NCBI GenBank assembly: GCA_034440575.1 | Contig: JAOTOL010001648.1 | Location: forward strand, 1,676,001 to 1,740,000 | Direction of reading: 5' to 3' | Length of the DNA: 64,000 bases | DNA from: Imbricaverruca yamaguchii | Lineage: Eukaryota; Arthropoda; Thecostraca; Neoverrucidae | In this document: positions 34,021 through 46,480 of the stretch, in pieces | How the letters are laid out: each line of letters opens with the position of its first letter | Numbering within the stretch: position 1 is the stretch's first letter | The notes under the pieces: model-generated | The model's database searches: none | Seen by the model: only the letters and a program-made list of their open reading frames with translations | What the model was told of the DNA's origin: nothing | Position numbers and translations under genes: made by a program

Positions 34021-34389
34021 ATATTCCGAAGTAAAATTCCGTCTTCACGCGTAGATAAGCCTTTAGATGACCTTTCGGTAATATTTCAGTGCGGCACATA
34101 CTGATTGCCTGCGGCCGACTTACCCATGAGGGAAAGCGTCACCTTGGACGTACCCCACTCTTTCTCTCTGAGGGAAGTATCATGGGGCGAGTTGTCAGTC
34201 GTTCAATCGGGACGGCTCTTCTGCTTTCTACCAGAAATCAGGTTTTCTGTGAATGTATGCCCCTCATTAATTCGCTTTTACACCTGACAAATGAGGATCG
34301 TAGTGCGGCAGGACGTCACACACACATCGACCTCTCCACATGCAGTTGTCTTGCCGACTGACCTTCGTGCATATGCCATCTTTTGACTG

Positions 34390-34455
34390 ACAATGATATG
34401 GGCGCTGTATGACCGACGCAGTTGATATGTCCATAAACTCCAATAACTAACCTAT
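34390..34455 (+). repeat. Dispersed repeat, copy 1
   Basis: ATGGGCGCTGTATGACCGAC GCAGTTGAT, then CATAAACTCCAATAACTAA. Shares this layout with 53545-53605 and, more distantly, 56425-56490. It looks like the 3' end of an interspersed element such as a SINE. Confidence 0.6.
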
Positions 34456-35029
34456 CGGTAATGGATGACCTTGAACTTTATGGAGTTTGTTAAGGCAAAC
34501 TATAAGACTTAAACCAATAAGTTTTCAATATTTTATGTCCATCAAACGTTTTATATCACCCTTCTCCATCTCATCGTTCGATCCTCCATAGCTAAATATA
34601 CCCTTGTTGTGTGACCTCAAAATTCTGCCGAAGGTTATAACACGGAAACCGTTAGTCGGATCCGGATACAATTTGTCTTCTTTGGCCATGTGGCTCATAT
34701 TTATGGGCGAATATGTTACGAGAAATACTATTTTTTAAAACAAAACATTTAGAGCAAAATGGCGACGCTATTATCTTCGAGCCTGAAAGACCAGGAAAGA
34801 AAATGTTCACTTCATTGGACGTATAATTCCTGGTATGAAGGGTACCCGAAATTACATAACCCTAACTTTGACGATTTCGGAGCTATTGCGTAAACAAATC
34901 AGGAGCAGGAGGGGTAAGGGGAGGAGTCAGACACTCCCTCTCCCGACAAATGCCGGGCTGCGTCTACAGCAATGCCCACTCTGGATAACACCACATGGTC
35001 ATGATCAACCACACTCATCCCCGGTAACG
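34456..35029. other. Intergenic, nothing recognised
   Basis: No coding or repeat structure recognised. Confidence 0.45.
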
Positions 35030-35400
35030 GACGGATTCCTTGGTAACCACACGGGTATCTTGTTAGTTGCACTGATCCTTTCTTAACCATGCCGACCCCT
35101 GCTAACCATAAGGTTTCCTTTCTACACCGCACTGATCCTGAGTAGCCGCACGGCCCCCTTGCTGCATCGCTCGGATCCCCTGTAAACCACACGATCCCCT
35201 TGTCGCACCGCTCGGATCCCCTGTTATCCACACGGCCCCCTTGTTGCACCGCAAGATCCATCATTGCACCGTTTGGATCCATTGTTCACCGCACGAACTC
35301 CATTTTGCACCGCACGGATCCCTGGTTGCAGCGCTCGGACCCCCTGTTAACCGCACGAGCCCCTTGCTAACCTCACCATAGCGCGCTTCGCTGCGCATGG
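35030..35400. repeat. Diverged ~20/41-bp GC-rich repeat
   Basis: Repeats of GCACCGCTCGGATCCCCTGT and TAACCACACGGCCCCCTTG halves alternate over some 350 bases. Confidence 0.8.
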
Positions 35401-36784
35401 CCCCGGATGCCCGGCCGTGGCTCGCATCACAATGAGCACCCGATCGCCGTTTCCTTTCATCCCGCGGGACCCGGTCTAAAAGCCAGTCCGGCCCGTCAAT
35501 GTGCGTAATTAACGGCCCATCGGTGCGACGCTCCTGCGCGGCTGACGCGGCGTCGGTGACCGAAATCCGACGCACCGTGTGCGACAGGACAGGATTAGGT
35601 TGCAGGCCCTGTCGGCTGCGTTCTGCGACACGATAATTACTCCACTCCAGGTCACAGGAACGTTCACGGGTTTCGGACGCGAAGACGAAAGCAAATGTTT
35701 TGGTTTTTCGGGCCCTTTTGTATGGTGAGTTATCGCGGCAGCTCAGTAAGAAAGTTGTCCTGTTTGTTGCTATGGCAATAAGTTTACGACCGCATTTCCT
35801 CCAGTGGCTGGCGGTAAGCGATAAGGTTCACTAATTAAGGGTAAAAGCTGAGGGATGCGAACTGGGCTCAGGTTCAGTCTTCTTGGAAGCCTGCCTGAAC
35901 TTGGATTTTTTTTAATTTCACATTTCTTGGGAATTTGTCATCAGAACTACAGGTAACAACATGAAATTCGGGGTCCCATTCAAATCAAGAATATTTGCCA
36001 GGAATCCCGTCGCAAAGATGAAACAGTGGATATGTGGTGTAAGACAGACACGAACATTCTTGGTCAGCTTCTAGAGCTGTACCTCAATCATCCCCTTTTG
36101 TGTGAGTTGAGTGAGGATGAATTATTCATGGCATTTTGTTTTCACTAATCATCTACAGCTCAGGAGAATATTTCATCCCGAATCCATCAAACCCGCAGCT
36201 CCGAGCGGAATCCAATATGAACCCTTCAAAATTAGCCTGTTACTGGCCTGTTACTTGTGAAACCTTTGGACGATTCCATGGCTGACCTGTTCGTGAACTA
36301 TCAGGAGATCTACCGTTTCATGGCACCAATATTGCACAATATTTCACTCCGCGCATTCCCATCACAGGATACGGAATCCACGAGCTTCCAGTAGTTGTTC
36401 CTGTTGCCCGGTGCGTTTTATATCTATTATTTTCACGCCGCAGAGTCGGAGGCTGTGTGTAAAATATTATAAACCAATACTGTTGCTTCGTCTTTAATGT
36501 CGGTCAAAGCTGGGATCCAATCCACTACTGCCAGAGTCATGAATTACATGGCTGACAGCTGCAACTCATGGAGGCACGTCCTCGGTCATCGCTGGGGATA
36601 ATGTAATAGATTCCCCCTTCCCAATCATTTTGAGCCGTAATAAGACGCCTATAGAGTTGCATGGAAAGAATGGATCCCAGAACTCTAATATCCCCTTCAA
36701 CCAATGGCGAAGCACTTGGATGGAGAAATACCATAGTTAATATTCAAAGTTGGTACTTACTGAATACATGCATGTACATACTAC
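35401..36784. other. Intergenic, nothing recognised
   Basis: Unique sequence. No gene, RNA or element identified. Confidence 0.45.
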
Positions 36785-36810
36785 ACACACACACACACAT
36801 ACATGTATAT

Positions 36811-36889
<79 letters not shown>

Positions 36890-36912
36890 GTGTGTGTGTG
36901 TATGTGTGTACC
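36785..36912. repeat. Compound microsatellite (CA)n-(TA)n-(GT)n
   Basis: A short ACACAC run, about 70 bases of TA, then GTGTGTGT. The flanking CA and GT blocks make the whole tract an extended inverted repeat. Confidence 0.95.
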
Positions 36913-38739
36913 TCAACTACGTAGCCCTACCAAGACACTTGTAGCTGCTACATCGAACCACACCCCTCTACTCATTAATGACACCTAGCTGCGATAGGAA
37001 TCATACACTTGATCCCGTTTGACTGGATTAATACTGCGGATGCTTTGCAATGTTTTGCATGGTGTCTGCTTGGTGAACATTGGAGCAAGACCTGCTTCCG
37101 GTGCAATTTTCAACTGAATGAACACAGTATCGACCGTGCAAGCAAAACGCGGTGTCCAACAGCTGTTGCTCACGTGACGTCACGGCGTGGGATCGTGGGC
37201 ACCCGGCGTGACGACGTCACCATGACGTGTCACGACCAGTCAGCCGGGTCCCAAGGGCAGTGCCAGCTTGATTAGCACCATCAGAGCGGATGCTATCCCG
37301 ACGATCACCACCACGTTGTAAGCTATGAGCACAATCGGAACAGGCGATGCTGCTGTGGTGCCAGTCGTCAAATCGGATGCGTTACCGCGATCGCCAACTA
37401 CCGATCGGAGATGTTGTCCGATGAGCGGCGTCAGATCGAGGAAGAAATCAGTCTGATGTATAAAGTCAGAATACATTAACTCACTGGGTGATGCGAAAGG
37501 GCGTCTGACGTTGAACGCATCGCTTCGACGGGTGACGTCACACATCATCAGCTGGCGGCAACCATCACATAGCATCGCCCTAGTGTGTGACGTCAGACAT
37601 CATTGGTCCAATGGATAATGCTTACACGTCATCAGTCTGATGGGTGAAGACGCTCGTCGTTAGCCTGATGAGTGACGTAACACACCATCGATTTGTTACG
37701 CCATGTTGCATGTCATCGTCGTCATCGACGTCATCTCACTTTATAGACTTACTTTACCTGTCATTGGTATTGTACACTTTAGAGATGTGAAACAAGCTGA
37801 GCTATGCTAAGCCAAACACATCATTAGTTGGGCGGTCTCTCCGTTACGTCCTGTCCACGGTTCTCGCAGTCTCTGACGTGATATGCTATTCTTTGCTCAT
37901 TCTTCACGAATTCCGCGCCCAGATTTCCTAAATTCCGCAGCCTGCAATGAGGTGTCTATGCAAGCAGTACTGTGTGGTATCGTGCAAAATGGCGAGGCAC
38001 ATGGGACATGGGGATCAAACTACGACTGACATGAAATGTTCCTGGGTAATTTTGTGACGGTAATGCGATTGGGCTGAGTAGTACACATTGTTTATGTTTA
38101 TGCCGCCAACGGTGAGGTTCATCCAAGCCGAGTTCGGAAGTGTGCAAATATCGACACAAATGACTCATATAATTTTGTGTGTGTGAATATATCAATGGTA
38201 TATTGCGCGATACTTGCCGCGACGTTACGCGGCTAGGAACGCAGGCAATATGCAGCGTCGCACACAACGGAATCCGAGGAACAAAACCGGACACAACACG
38301 CGCCCGATGTCTGACCCGGTGAAGGCGAAGCAGCGACACAGAGACCGGCGGCTCGCTGTCGTCCCCTGTTGATAAACACGCGCTGCGGGGGTGTAAGCGA
38401 GACGCCGGCCCCACACTGCTCAGCCCGCACCAGAGTTTCTGCTCATAGCGGAGGAGAAGTCCACGCCAGCACTCGGGAAGCCGTGCTCATGGAAGCTGTG
38501 TCGCGGTCTTCCAAGCTGTGTAGTTTATTCAGTAGAAGAAGTTGAAGAAGTCAACTGATCGCTTAAGTTGGCTGAGTGGGTTGATCGTCAGCATTGGTTA
38601 ACATTCCTGATTGCGTGCTATAATTTCAACTCTCTGTACATGCAGGGAAAGCTCAGTGTTCGCTATTGATCCTAAATATTCCACGGTTCATCATATGCGG
38701 ATGTGTTGCGACTTGGGGTAGAACTGGCCTGCCTGTGCA
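36913..38739. other. Intergenic with several TGACGTCA motifs
   Basis: Between 37150 and 37720 the palindrome TGACGTCA or near versions recur (37177, 37533, 37590), together with diverged phrases like GATGGGTGACGTCA and CATCATTGGTC that suggest a degenerate repeat of 40-60 bases. No confident gene. Confidence 0.4.
37240..37470 (-). CDS. Possible C-terminal coding segment with one membrane helix
   Basis: The minus strand encodes an open stretch from about DFFLDLTPLIGQHLRSVVGD through a hydrophobic run PIVLIAYNVVVIVGIASALM to ALPLGPG and a stop. An acceptor-like ATACATCAG precedes DFFL. The hydrophobic segment would span a membrane once. I recognise no family and the pyrimidine tract is weak, so this may be a terminal exon or chance. 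Confidence 0.2.
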   Translation of the reverse strand, partial: SDFIHQTDFFLDLTPLIGQHLRSVVGDRGNASDLTTGTTAASPVPIVLIAYNVVVIVGIASALMVLIKLALPLGPG

Positions 38740-39300
38740 ATGGTGTGCATACAGAGTCTGTCAGTAGTGGTGTTATGCCAAAGCACCGTCTCTGCGGTGG
38801 TGGTGTCGGAGGAAAACACCGTCTATCAGTGGTGGTGTGATACCGATACACACCGTGCCTGCGGTGGTGATGCTAGTGGCAAATACAGAATCTGCTCCCT
38901 GGAAAGTGTGACAGTCGTGTGTGGTGTTCCGTTGCGACGGTCCCTGTGTGGCAGTCCATGTGGTACCCGTGTGACGGTCCTTGAGTGCGAACCGGTGTAG
39001 CGGTTCCAGGGTATGAATCAGTATGATGACGGCCCCTGAGCGTAAGCCAGCATGACGGTCCCTAAGTGTGAGCCCGAGTGAGTGTGACGGTCCCTGATCG
39101 TGAGCCCATGTGACGGTCCCTGAGCATGAACCCCAGTGACGGTCTCCGAACGTGGACCAGTGTGACGGTTCCTGAGTGTAAGCCGGTATGATAACGATCC
39201 ACGAGCTCGAGTGATGGTCAGTGTGACGGTCCGTATGTTCCTGAGAATGAGCCAGTGTGACGGTCCCCGAGCGCGAGCCCGCGTGACGGTCCGGCCGGCC
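38740..39300. repeat. Diverged repeats: GTGGTGGTGT-type, then ~30-bp GTGACGGTCCCTGAG units
   Basis: From 38745 to 38890 units with TCTGCGGTGGTGGTG and AACACCGTCTATCAG recur. From about 38990 to 39300 a unit GTGTGACGGTCCCTGAGCGT GAGCC repeats about ten times with many indels. Confidence 0.8.
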
Positions 39301-39330
39301 GCGTCACGTGACGACGGACCGGTGGCAGCG

Positions 39331-39500
39331 GTATCGGCCGGGCTGCGTCACGGTGCGGCGAGCCGGCCGGCCGGCCCCGTCACGTGACGTCACACGGCGA
39401 CACTGTGACGGCTGCCTCGGCCACGCGAACGCCCGCATCTGCCGGCCGGGCCGCCTGACGTGTCCGCCCACACACCGCTCGTGCACCCCGCCCAGCACAG
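39331..39500 (+). CDS. Possible unidentified exon ending at a GTGAG donor
   Basis: A GGTGGCAG acceptor-like site and a GCACAG/GTGAGA donor bound a GC-rich stretch with one fully open frame, including CDGCLGHANARICRPGRLTC and PPTHRSCTPPST. Cysteine spacing resembles small disulfide-rich modules, but I recognise no family. A second frame is open only from 39408. The upstream splice site has a poor pyrimidine tract. Support comes mainly from the donor-amplifying array that follows. Confidence 0.25.
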
Positions 39501-39955
39501 GTGAGAGACGACGGCGGCCACCTCGCACCCTGTCCTCACGCTCGGACCGCTCCGTGTACTCCGCCCAGCACAGGTGTGACGAGGACCGCGCCAAGGTGGG
39601 GACCGCGCGCACCCTTTTCTCACGCTCGGACCGCTCCGTGTACTCCGCCCAGCACAGGTGAGGGAGGACATCTGCCGGCAGCCACCTAGCACCCTGCCCT
39701 CACGCTCGGACCGCCCCGTGTACTCCGCCCAGTACAGGTGAGGGAGGACAGCTGCCGGTGGGCACCTCACACCCTGTCCTCACGCTCGGACCGCTCCGTG
39801 TACTCCGCCCAGCACAGGTGAGAGGACAGCTGCCGGCGGCCACCTCGCACCCTGTCCTCACGCTCGGACCGCTCCGTGTACTCCGCCCAGCACAGGTGAG
39901 AGAGGACAGCTGCCGGCGGCCACCGCGCACCCTGCCCTCACGCTCGGACCCCCTC
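39478..39955. repeat. ~64-80-bp minisatellite copying a splice-donor-like site
   Basis: Five to six units ending TGTACTCCGCCCAGCACAG/GTGAG, then GAGGACAGCTGCCGGCGGCC ACCTCGCACCCTGTCCTCAC. Every unit repeats a near-consensus donor CAG/GTGAG and the 25 bases before it. Confidence 0.92.
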
Positions 39956-42411
39956 CCCCCGTCTGCACCGACACGTGTGGGAATCGGGAGGGAGTGAGAA
40001 GATTCGTCAATCGCGCAGACGTGTGTTTTGTCGGGAGTGTTTTATGTTTGTCTTGAGTGTGCTCCATTGGACTTGGATAAGGGTAGGAGGACGACTGCCA
40101 GATATCGTGGACGTCAAACATAGTGCGATTCCAATGGACAAAGGGGCTTATGCCCATCCCATTGTGCTGTTTTGATGCGGTCGTGACTGTCTTTATTCCC
40201 AGCGTTTATTTTGGGTGGATTATGATTCCTGTTGTTGTGTCAGTATTCGATGAAGGTCGGTAGTGGCAGTAAAAATGAAAGCATGAATCAGAAGCGAAAT
40301 GTTCCAGGCAGTTCATATCGAGTGGTATGCCTTCCATTTGCCCTTGACAGGCACGGACTCTACGCCGCAGACTTCCGGTTAGCTCAAGTCAAATTCCATC
40401 TTCGGGAATAATGTTCCGGTACCACTTGGCAATATCTCGTGATTCTTAAAGACAGGCACGCCATGTGAAGTGCTCAGAACCGATGCAGATCATGGATCAA
40501 GGATCACGCCATTTCACGCCTGGCTTTCCCTATTCACATGAAACGCATTTGGTTAAACGGTTAAATCAGGAGCTTAGGAAATCTTGCGACTCGTGTGAAT
40601 TATTCCCCAGGTTCGCGGAGTTACGACACATGCGTGCATCATAAACTAAGGCCTTATCACGGAAGGAGCTTGGCGTCTCGTGCTATGGCTTCTTGTCGAT
40701 ATTCCTGAATGTCTATGAGATGCGACGCTCAGCATATTAAGCGGCAGGAAGGTCCTTCGAGAACCTAGGCAATGCATCGGTTCCGTTTACAACGTGCGGA
40801 TGTGTGGATGGGGACGGGGTGAAGCTATTTTAAGGTGTCCTTCTTCCATACGCTGTCATATATAGAGTTAATTCCTAACGTTTTGGAAATTGTCTGTGGG
40901 GATGGGACTGGGTAGGGCAGTAGGGCATGATGATTCGCTCATCTTCCCAGGCTCTGGAGTGCTTCCACCATCCAGGGGAAGGAACACCGTCGACCAATTG
41001 GAAACATTAATCACCAATGGTGATTGATGTTTCCCATGTGTTTGTGATGTGACCAATGGTGTTTCTCGGGCGGCTCTATGTCGTCATCACGTAGTTCATC
41101 GCCTGCCCACCGAGCCAACCGCCACCCCCCTGCGTTCTACGTCATATCGACAGCTTCAGTGTGCAGTGTGGCCTGGACCCCGTGACCTCATTATGAACCA
41201 CGCCCGCACCACGATGACGCTGCGGCCACAAATGCTGGCCGTGGTGGCACATTTTATCGTTCAGGCAGCGTTCCAAAATGGCCCACCACGTTCAAATGTA
41301 AACAGACTTTAATACTGCTGACGTCCCCCCCCCCACCCCTGCTGACGTGGGTCGGTGGAGGACGCGATGTCACATGAGAAGGCTCACGTATGTCACCACA
41401 CAGGCCGGTGGCCATCATAAATTATTGGCATTTACATGATTTCGTAACTGAATATTTTTTTTTATAAATGAGAAAAGAAAATTATGTCGCCCACGTGTGC
41501 CCCTTGTATAAGCTTCTCATGTATTAGTATGTACCAATTAGATCGTGATCATACTTAGCTTCATGCTGTGATATGGACATTGGGCATGCACATCTATTTA
41601 TAAAAGACGAGGGAGGCCCAGCGCATCTTGGCGGTGATTGAGCACGCTGAACTGGAGCATACATATGAGCACGTAAGTATCAATAAAGAAGGGACAGGAA
41701 GCCAATTATGACACCTTTACAGCAAAGGAAAAAGTCACAGCTATGCAAATCAAATGCGTAATGAGTCAAACGAAGAAGGGCGAAGGGAACACATTCAAAA
41801 GTGGTACCATCAACAGAACGAAGAAATCAAATGGATCAGAAGCTAAACAAAAACAACGGCGCAATATTTTATGTCAAGCTGGATGAATGTGACGAATGAT
41901 GAAAGGGAAAATTCCACCAATGTGTGGACGGTAACCCCGTTTAGGGCTGAAATTGATCGGGAGAGACTCTTTTGCGTCATTCCTGGTATTGACACCTTTC
42001 GTCCATTTGATTCATCAGGCATTGCTCGCAAATGATAATCGATTGATGCATGTGTGTACCTATATGGAATGCAAGTACTTTCGAGCAGACTTAACCCCAA
42101 GTACTTAATTATGCGGGCTTGCGTTTCTAAATCATCAATAGTTTGGTGAAAATTTGACCATAATTTTGCCCTACAAGCAAAAAGCTGCGTTTACAAACTC
42201 GGAGGTTAGTCTTGTGAAATCAAATATCAGGCGTTGCAAATTGCAGAGCATAATTGGAATTGCAGCAAGCAATTCAAATTTAGGGGAATGTAGTGTTGCA
42301 GCTACGGAAGCTGGTGTTCCAGTTCCAAAGGTGAAATTCGACTTACGGTGGTTATTATTATATTCAGTTCTGCTACTGCAATGTGTTTTCTTTATTTTTG
42401 CATTGATAGTT
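39956..42411. other. Intergenic, no gene recognised
   Basis: About 2.4 kb of mostly AT-rich sequence. Short frames only. C-run near 41327. Confidence 0.45.
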
Positions 42412-42412
42412 T

Positions 42413-42503
<91 letters not shown>

Positions 42504-42541
42504 GAGAGAAAGAGAGAGAGAGTCAGAGAGAGAGAGAGAGT
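42412..42541. repeat. (GA)n microsatellite
   Basis: About 130 bases of GA with a few interruptions. Reading frames of repeated Glu-Arg are artefacts. Confidence 0.97.
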
Positions 42542-43189
42542 AGCCAACGTTTTCACTTAACAAATTGGAGTTATGCAAGGTATCCTGGTCTTTTTGCTCC
42601 CATGCAGCTTGCTTCTACGGGAGGCTGACATACCGTCGGCGTGCACATATGGCACATGCGGCGCGACCGATGATGTATTGGACAAAACATAGCTTGGGAC
42701 AAATATCACATAAAAACACACTCAAACGCATGCAATTGAATTTAAATTTGGCTTGCATCAGCTTTGACCCCAGGCACGTTCTTGTGCAACATTCAGTCAA
42801 AATTGAACTTGCCCTTTTCCATTTAACAGGTATACACTTGTTGCACCCCAATTTGCCTGTGTGATGATCAAGACCTACATGCCTGGCTGACATTGATCAT
42901 CCTCTCATCCACAGCTATGTCTGTCACTGCCCCCAAAGCCGATATCAAATCGGTCATTGCGCTTCTTTCTAACATTTTCACTTGACCTTCATATCCTCTC
43001 CGCACATCAACTGGTACCCCAATACAACCCAATGCACAATGGTACCCCTTCGGAAAGCCACCGATCACTTGACCTTATCCTCCCCGCAACATATTCTCAA
43101 CAACTCTTATCAAAGGAATAGGCTAGAAAAATGCAATGTGAAAATGCAAGATTAAGGAGCAACAAGGACGGAAACGAATGGTTGGAGTA

Positions 43190-43215
43190 CGACGAGAGAG
43201 AGGAAGAGAGGGGCG

Positions 43216-43314
<99 letters not shown>

Positions 43315-43316
43315 TG
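43190..43316. repeat. (GA)n microsatellite
   Basis: A second long GA tract, purine on the + strand like 42412-42541 and 51660-51870. Confidence 0.97.
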
Positions 43317-45399
43317 CGACAAATGGATCAAGAACGCGTTTGCCTAAGGCATGGCTGAATCAATATAGACCGGACCAATGTCTCGGCTTTGCCAGCAAGG
43401 CTTTTACCAAGCACCGTCCGAGGAATGCTTAAAACGACAACTCTTCCATGTATCTGTAGCTGAACCACGTACGAGCTGCAGGATCTGAAAAGTGATGCAT
43501 GAGTGTGCCTGTCGACGAAAGCAGCACTGAAAAGCTCGTAAGAACGAAGCACAAAAGGATGGCATTACAGGGAAAAAGACCAGTGCGCAAGAGAATCATC
43601 AGCACCACGCGCATTAGGGTCTGTACGCCTTGCTGAACATGCTGCACAGTTGACTGGCTGCAGAAACTCCGCGCTAGACTCAGGAATTGTGCGGACTCAG
43701 ATGCTAAAGTACGGGAGACATCATCACTAGCAGCACTCAATGGACAACAAACAGTTCATTATCAACTGAGTTCTACAGTGTAGAACGATCTGAGAAGTGC
43801 ATGCAAGCATGCGACGAATTAAGCGCTCGAACAGGTCCTACTTACGTGCTGTTATGCGTACGAACTACTCACGATGGTTGCCTTGTGTGGAAGTTGGCAG
43901 AATAGGGGTGCAAATACCCACGTGCTAATTTTCTTGCACACTTACTTTCTGTTCAACACGCAAAATTAATTATTCGTGAAATGCATTAGCAGCATGTTTT
44001 CACTCGCTGTGCCATACGTGAGTTGTACATAGGATTGGCAATTGTTTATTTTACGAGATGGGCGGTGCTGTGGCATCCTGCAGCGGGTGACAATATCAGC
44101 AGGCAGAGCTGATGAAAAGTAAAAGGATTAGTGGTATTCACAGCCGTCTACTACATATCTACGAACAATGTAAGAATAAGCGAAGTCCAAGCAGAGGTGC
44201 ACACAGGATTTCATTGAGTTGGGAGGTAGTTAGTGGTGCGACCAACATTTTCCTAAGGAAATGGTACCAACCCATCTCCCGCCCCGTCGAAATCGAAATA
44301 CTCCTCGGATTTCAGGCATTTTATTAATGTTCAAGGTATTTTTTACTCTTTACTCTTTGACGTTGAAGAAAATCGTTTTGTCTTCCCTGGATGGATGCAA
44401 CTGAAGGTTCTTACTATTCACGTAGCTGTTCTTCAACATTTTCCATGCCTTTCATTCTAAAATGATGGAGAAAATGAGAAACTACTGGAAAATTGCCGAC
44501 CGACAACATACTTCCTTGTTGATACAATGTGAATACAACCAACCCTGCCAGCCGTGCTGATATAGACAAAGTAGAGAGGTGTTTTCGGTTCAGGTCACGA
44601 GTAGAGAAAAGCAGCTGCTAATTTGTTTTAAAGTTTGTCATCCCTTAGACCCTAGGTGGGTCTGATGTGTTGGTGGATGAAACCTATTGAACCGAAACTA
44701 TTGATGCAAATTTGAAATTGAGATCCAATATAAATCGAACACCGAGGTCTACAAACGAATTGTATATTATATTTTTTTACGCTTCTGAGCGTGCAATAAA
44801 TGCATGAACTTAGCTTAAACAAGAAAGTACTTTCATGTCTATCACTATTTTGGGTCGAAGCCCCTTGACATTTGGATGCATTTTAAACGTTTTACATTTT
44901 TAGCACCTTTGGATCCAACAAACTAATTTTCAGTGATCTTCTGCCGTGAAATATCTTCCACACATTAACTGAAATCTTTAGTAAGCCAAACAAAGGTCGG
45001 ACATTCCCTCTAATGCAGAACGATGCGTCAAAAAAGGGCCCGTGATATCAAGTGAACGGCCTGGGGAGGTGTCACTGAATATTTAGCACATGAGAAGCGT
45101 ACAAGTGGTCGCAGTATTTTCCTTGGTATGTAAATAGGCTTCGTTTGAGCAATCCTGTTGCTGTGCATTCATTATCTAATTTTATGATATGGACAGGTTG
45201 AAATGGGGAATTTTCTAATGCAAGCCATAACGAGACACTTGAAATCCGCATTTACGGTCCCCGACGTTTTACAAGCGCACTTAATTAGCTCTTAATTTTT
45301 TAGATGTTTGTTGTTATTACCTGCCGGAATTACTGCTACGCGTAAGTGCGCCTTTTTCAGGCAGTGTTTTTCCGACGTGCGTGTTTTTAATCCATTCCT
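43317..45399. other. Intergenic, no gene recognised
   Basis: A 103-codon minus frame at 43429-43740 with a hydrophobic middle has no family resemblance. Otherwise AT-rich unique DNA. Confidence 0.4.
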
Positions 45400-45990
45400 C
45401 GCACCGGCTGTGCTTTGTGTGGAGACACACACATTAGCAGCTGCCGGCACAACTCCCATATGCGGCGACAGCACGCGACCGTGCGTTGCCGGCGGCTGTG
45501 TCGACCGCGCCGCTCGGGGCACAGCGTGAGCGGGCCACAGCGTGAGCGGCTCGGGGCACCACCGTACGGCCACAGCGCGAGCGGCCCGCACACCGCCGCA
45601 GGGCCGCATCGCGAGAGGCTCGGGAGCGAGCGCGTCACGGTCGGGCGCGCAGATTGACCAGCCGCCGGGTCGCCACCCCGCGGCGAGAGTGACGAGTCAC
45701 ACAACTGCCGCCGCACGCGCCGCGCGCCGATCGCGGCGCGCGGCCGGCACAGCAGCGGCGCGCGATCAGGCGAGGCCGGACCATGCATGATGTACGCCGT
45801 ACATGATCCATGGCCGGACCGCTCGCACGGTGAGCCAGCGCCAGCGGCCGTGACGCCGCGCTGTGAGACTGAAGACACACGCCCGTCACGCCGGGCCTCG
45901 TACGCGCACAGCCTCGGAAGACATCGCGCTTGGTCTGTGACGACCGCGCGGATAATTACTCGTCACGCCGGCGTAATTGGCAGCTTAGCC
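45400..45990. promoter_or_regulatory. CpG-rich patch
   Basis: GC content and CpG density rise sharply against AT-rich flanks on both sides (GCGCGCGCCGATCGCGGCGC-type sequence near 45715-45760). Short direct repeats (CACAGCGTGAGCGG, GGCCACAGCG) occur at its left end. Long open frames on both strands reflect lack of AT-rich stops. It could be a promoter or first exon of an unseen gene. No TATA box or coding exon could be assigned. Confidence 0.35.
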
Positions 45991-46259
45991 GCGCTTCGGT
46001 GGCTAAATGTGCGTTAAATATGTTTGCTGCCCACCGTTCAAGTAATCGGCTCATAATACTTGCGGTACACGAGCGGTGTGGTGCATGACGGTGTGCATAA
46101 CGCGCGGAAGAGCACAGAGGTGCACAATGGGTCGCGGGCGCCCAAGTTCGGAAATGTACTTTTTGGTCAGTGGTGTTGCTTACGCATCGATATATTGATC
46201 TAATGAATTGATATCAAGACAGCGAACGCATCGTTGGGCTCATTGCGTTTGTGTTTGCT

Positions 46260-46417
46260 CTCTATTTTTTCTTTTTTCTTCTTCTCCCCTTCTCTCGTTT
46301 TCTTTCTTTTGCTTTCCTTCGTTGTTCACCTTCCTTCTTTCTCTCCCTCTCTTTCTCATTATCTTTCATTCCTCTCACTCCTCTCCCTCCCCTCCCCCTC
46401 TCTCTCTCTCTCTCTCT

Positions 46418-46456
<39 letters not shown>

Positions 46457-46480
46457 CGCACACGCGCGCGCACATACTCT
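46260..46480. repeat. Polypyrimidine (CT-rich) tract passing into (CA)n
   Basis: About 130 bases of T/C-rich sequence, then CTCTCTCT and CACACACA runs of about 20-35 bases. Confidence 0.95.
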
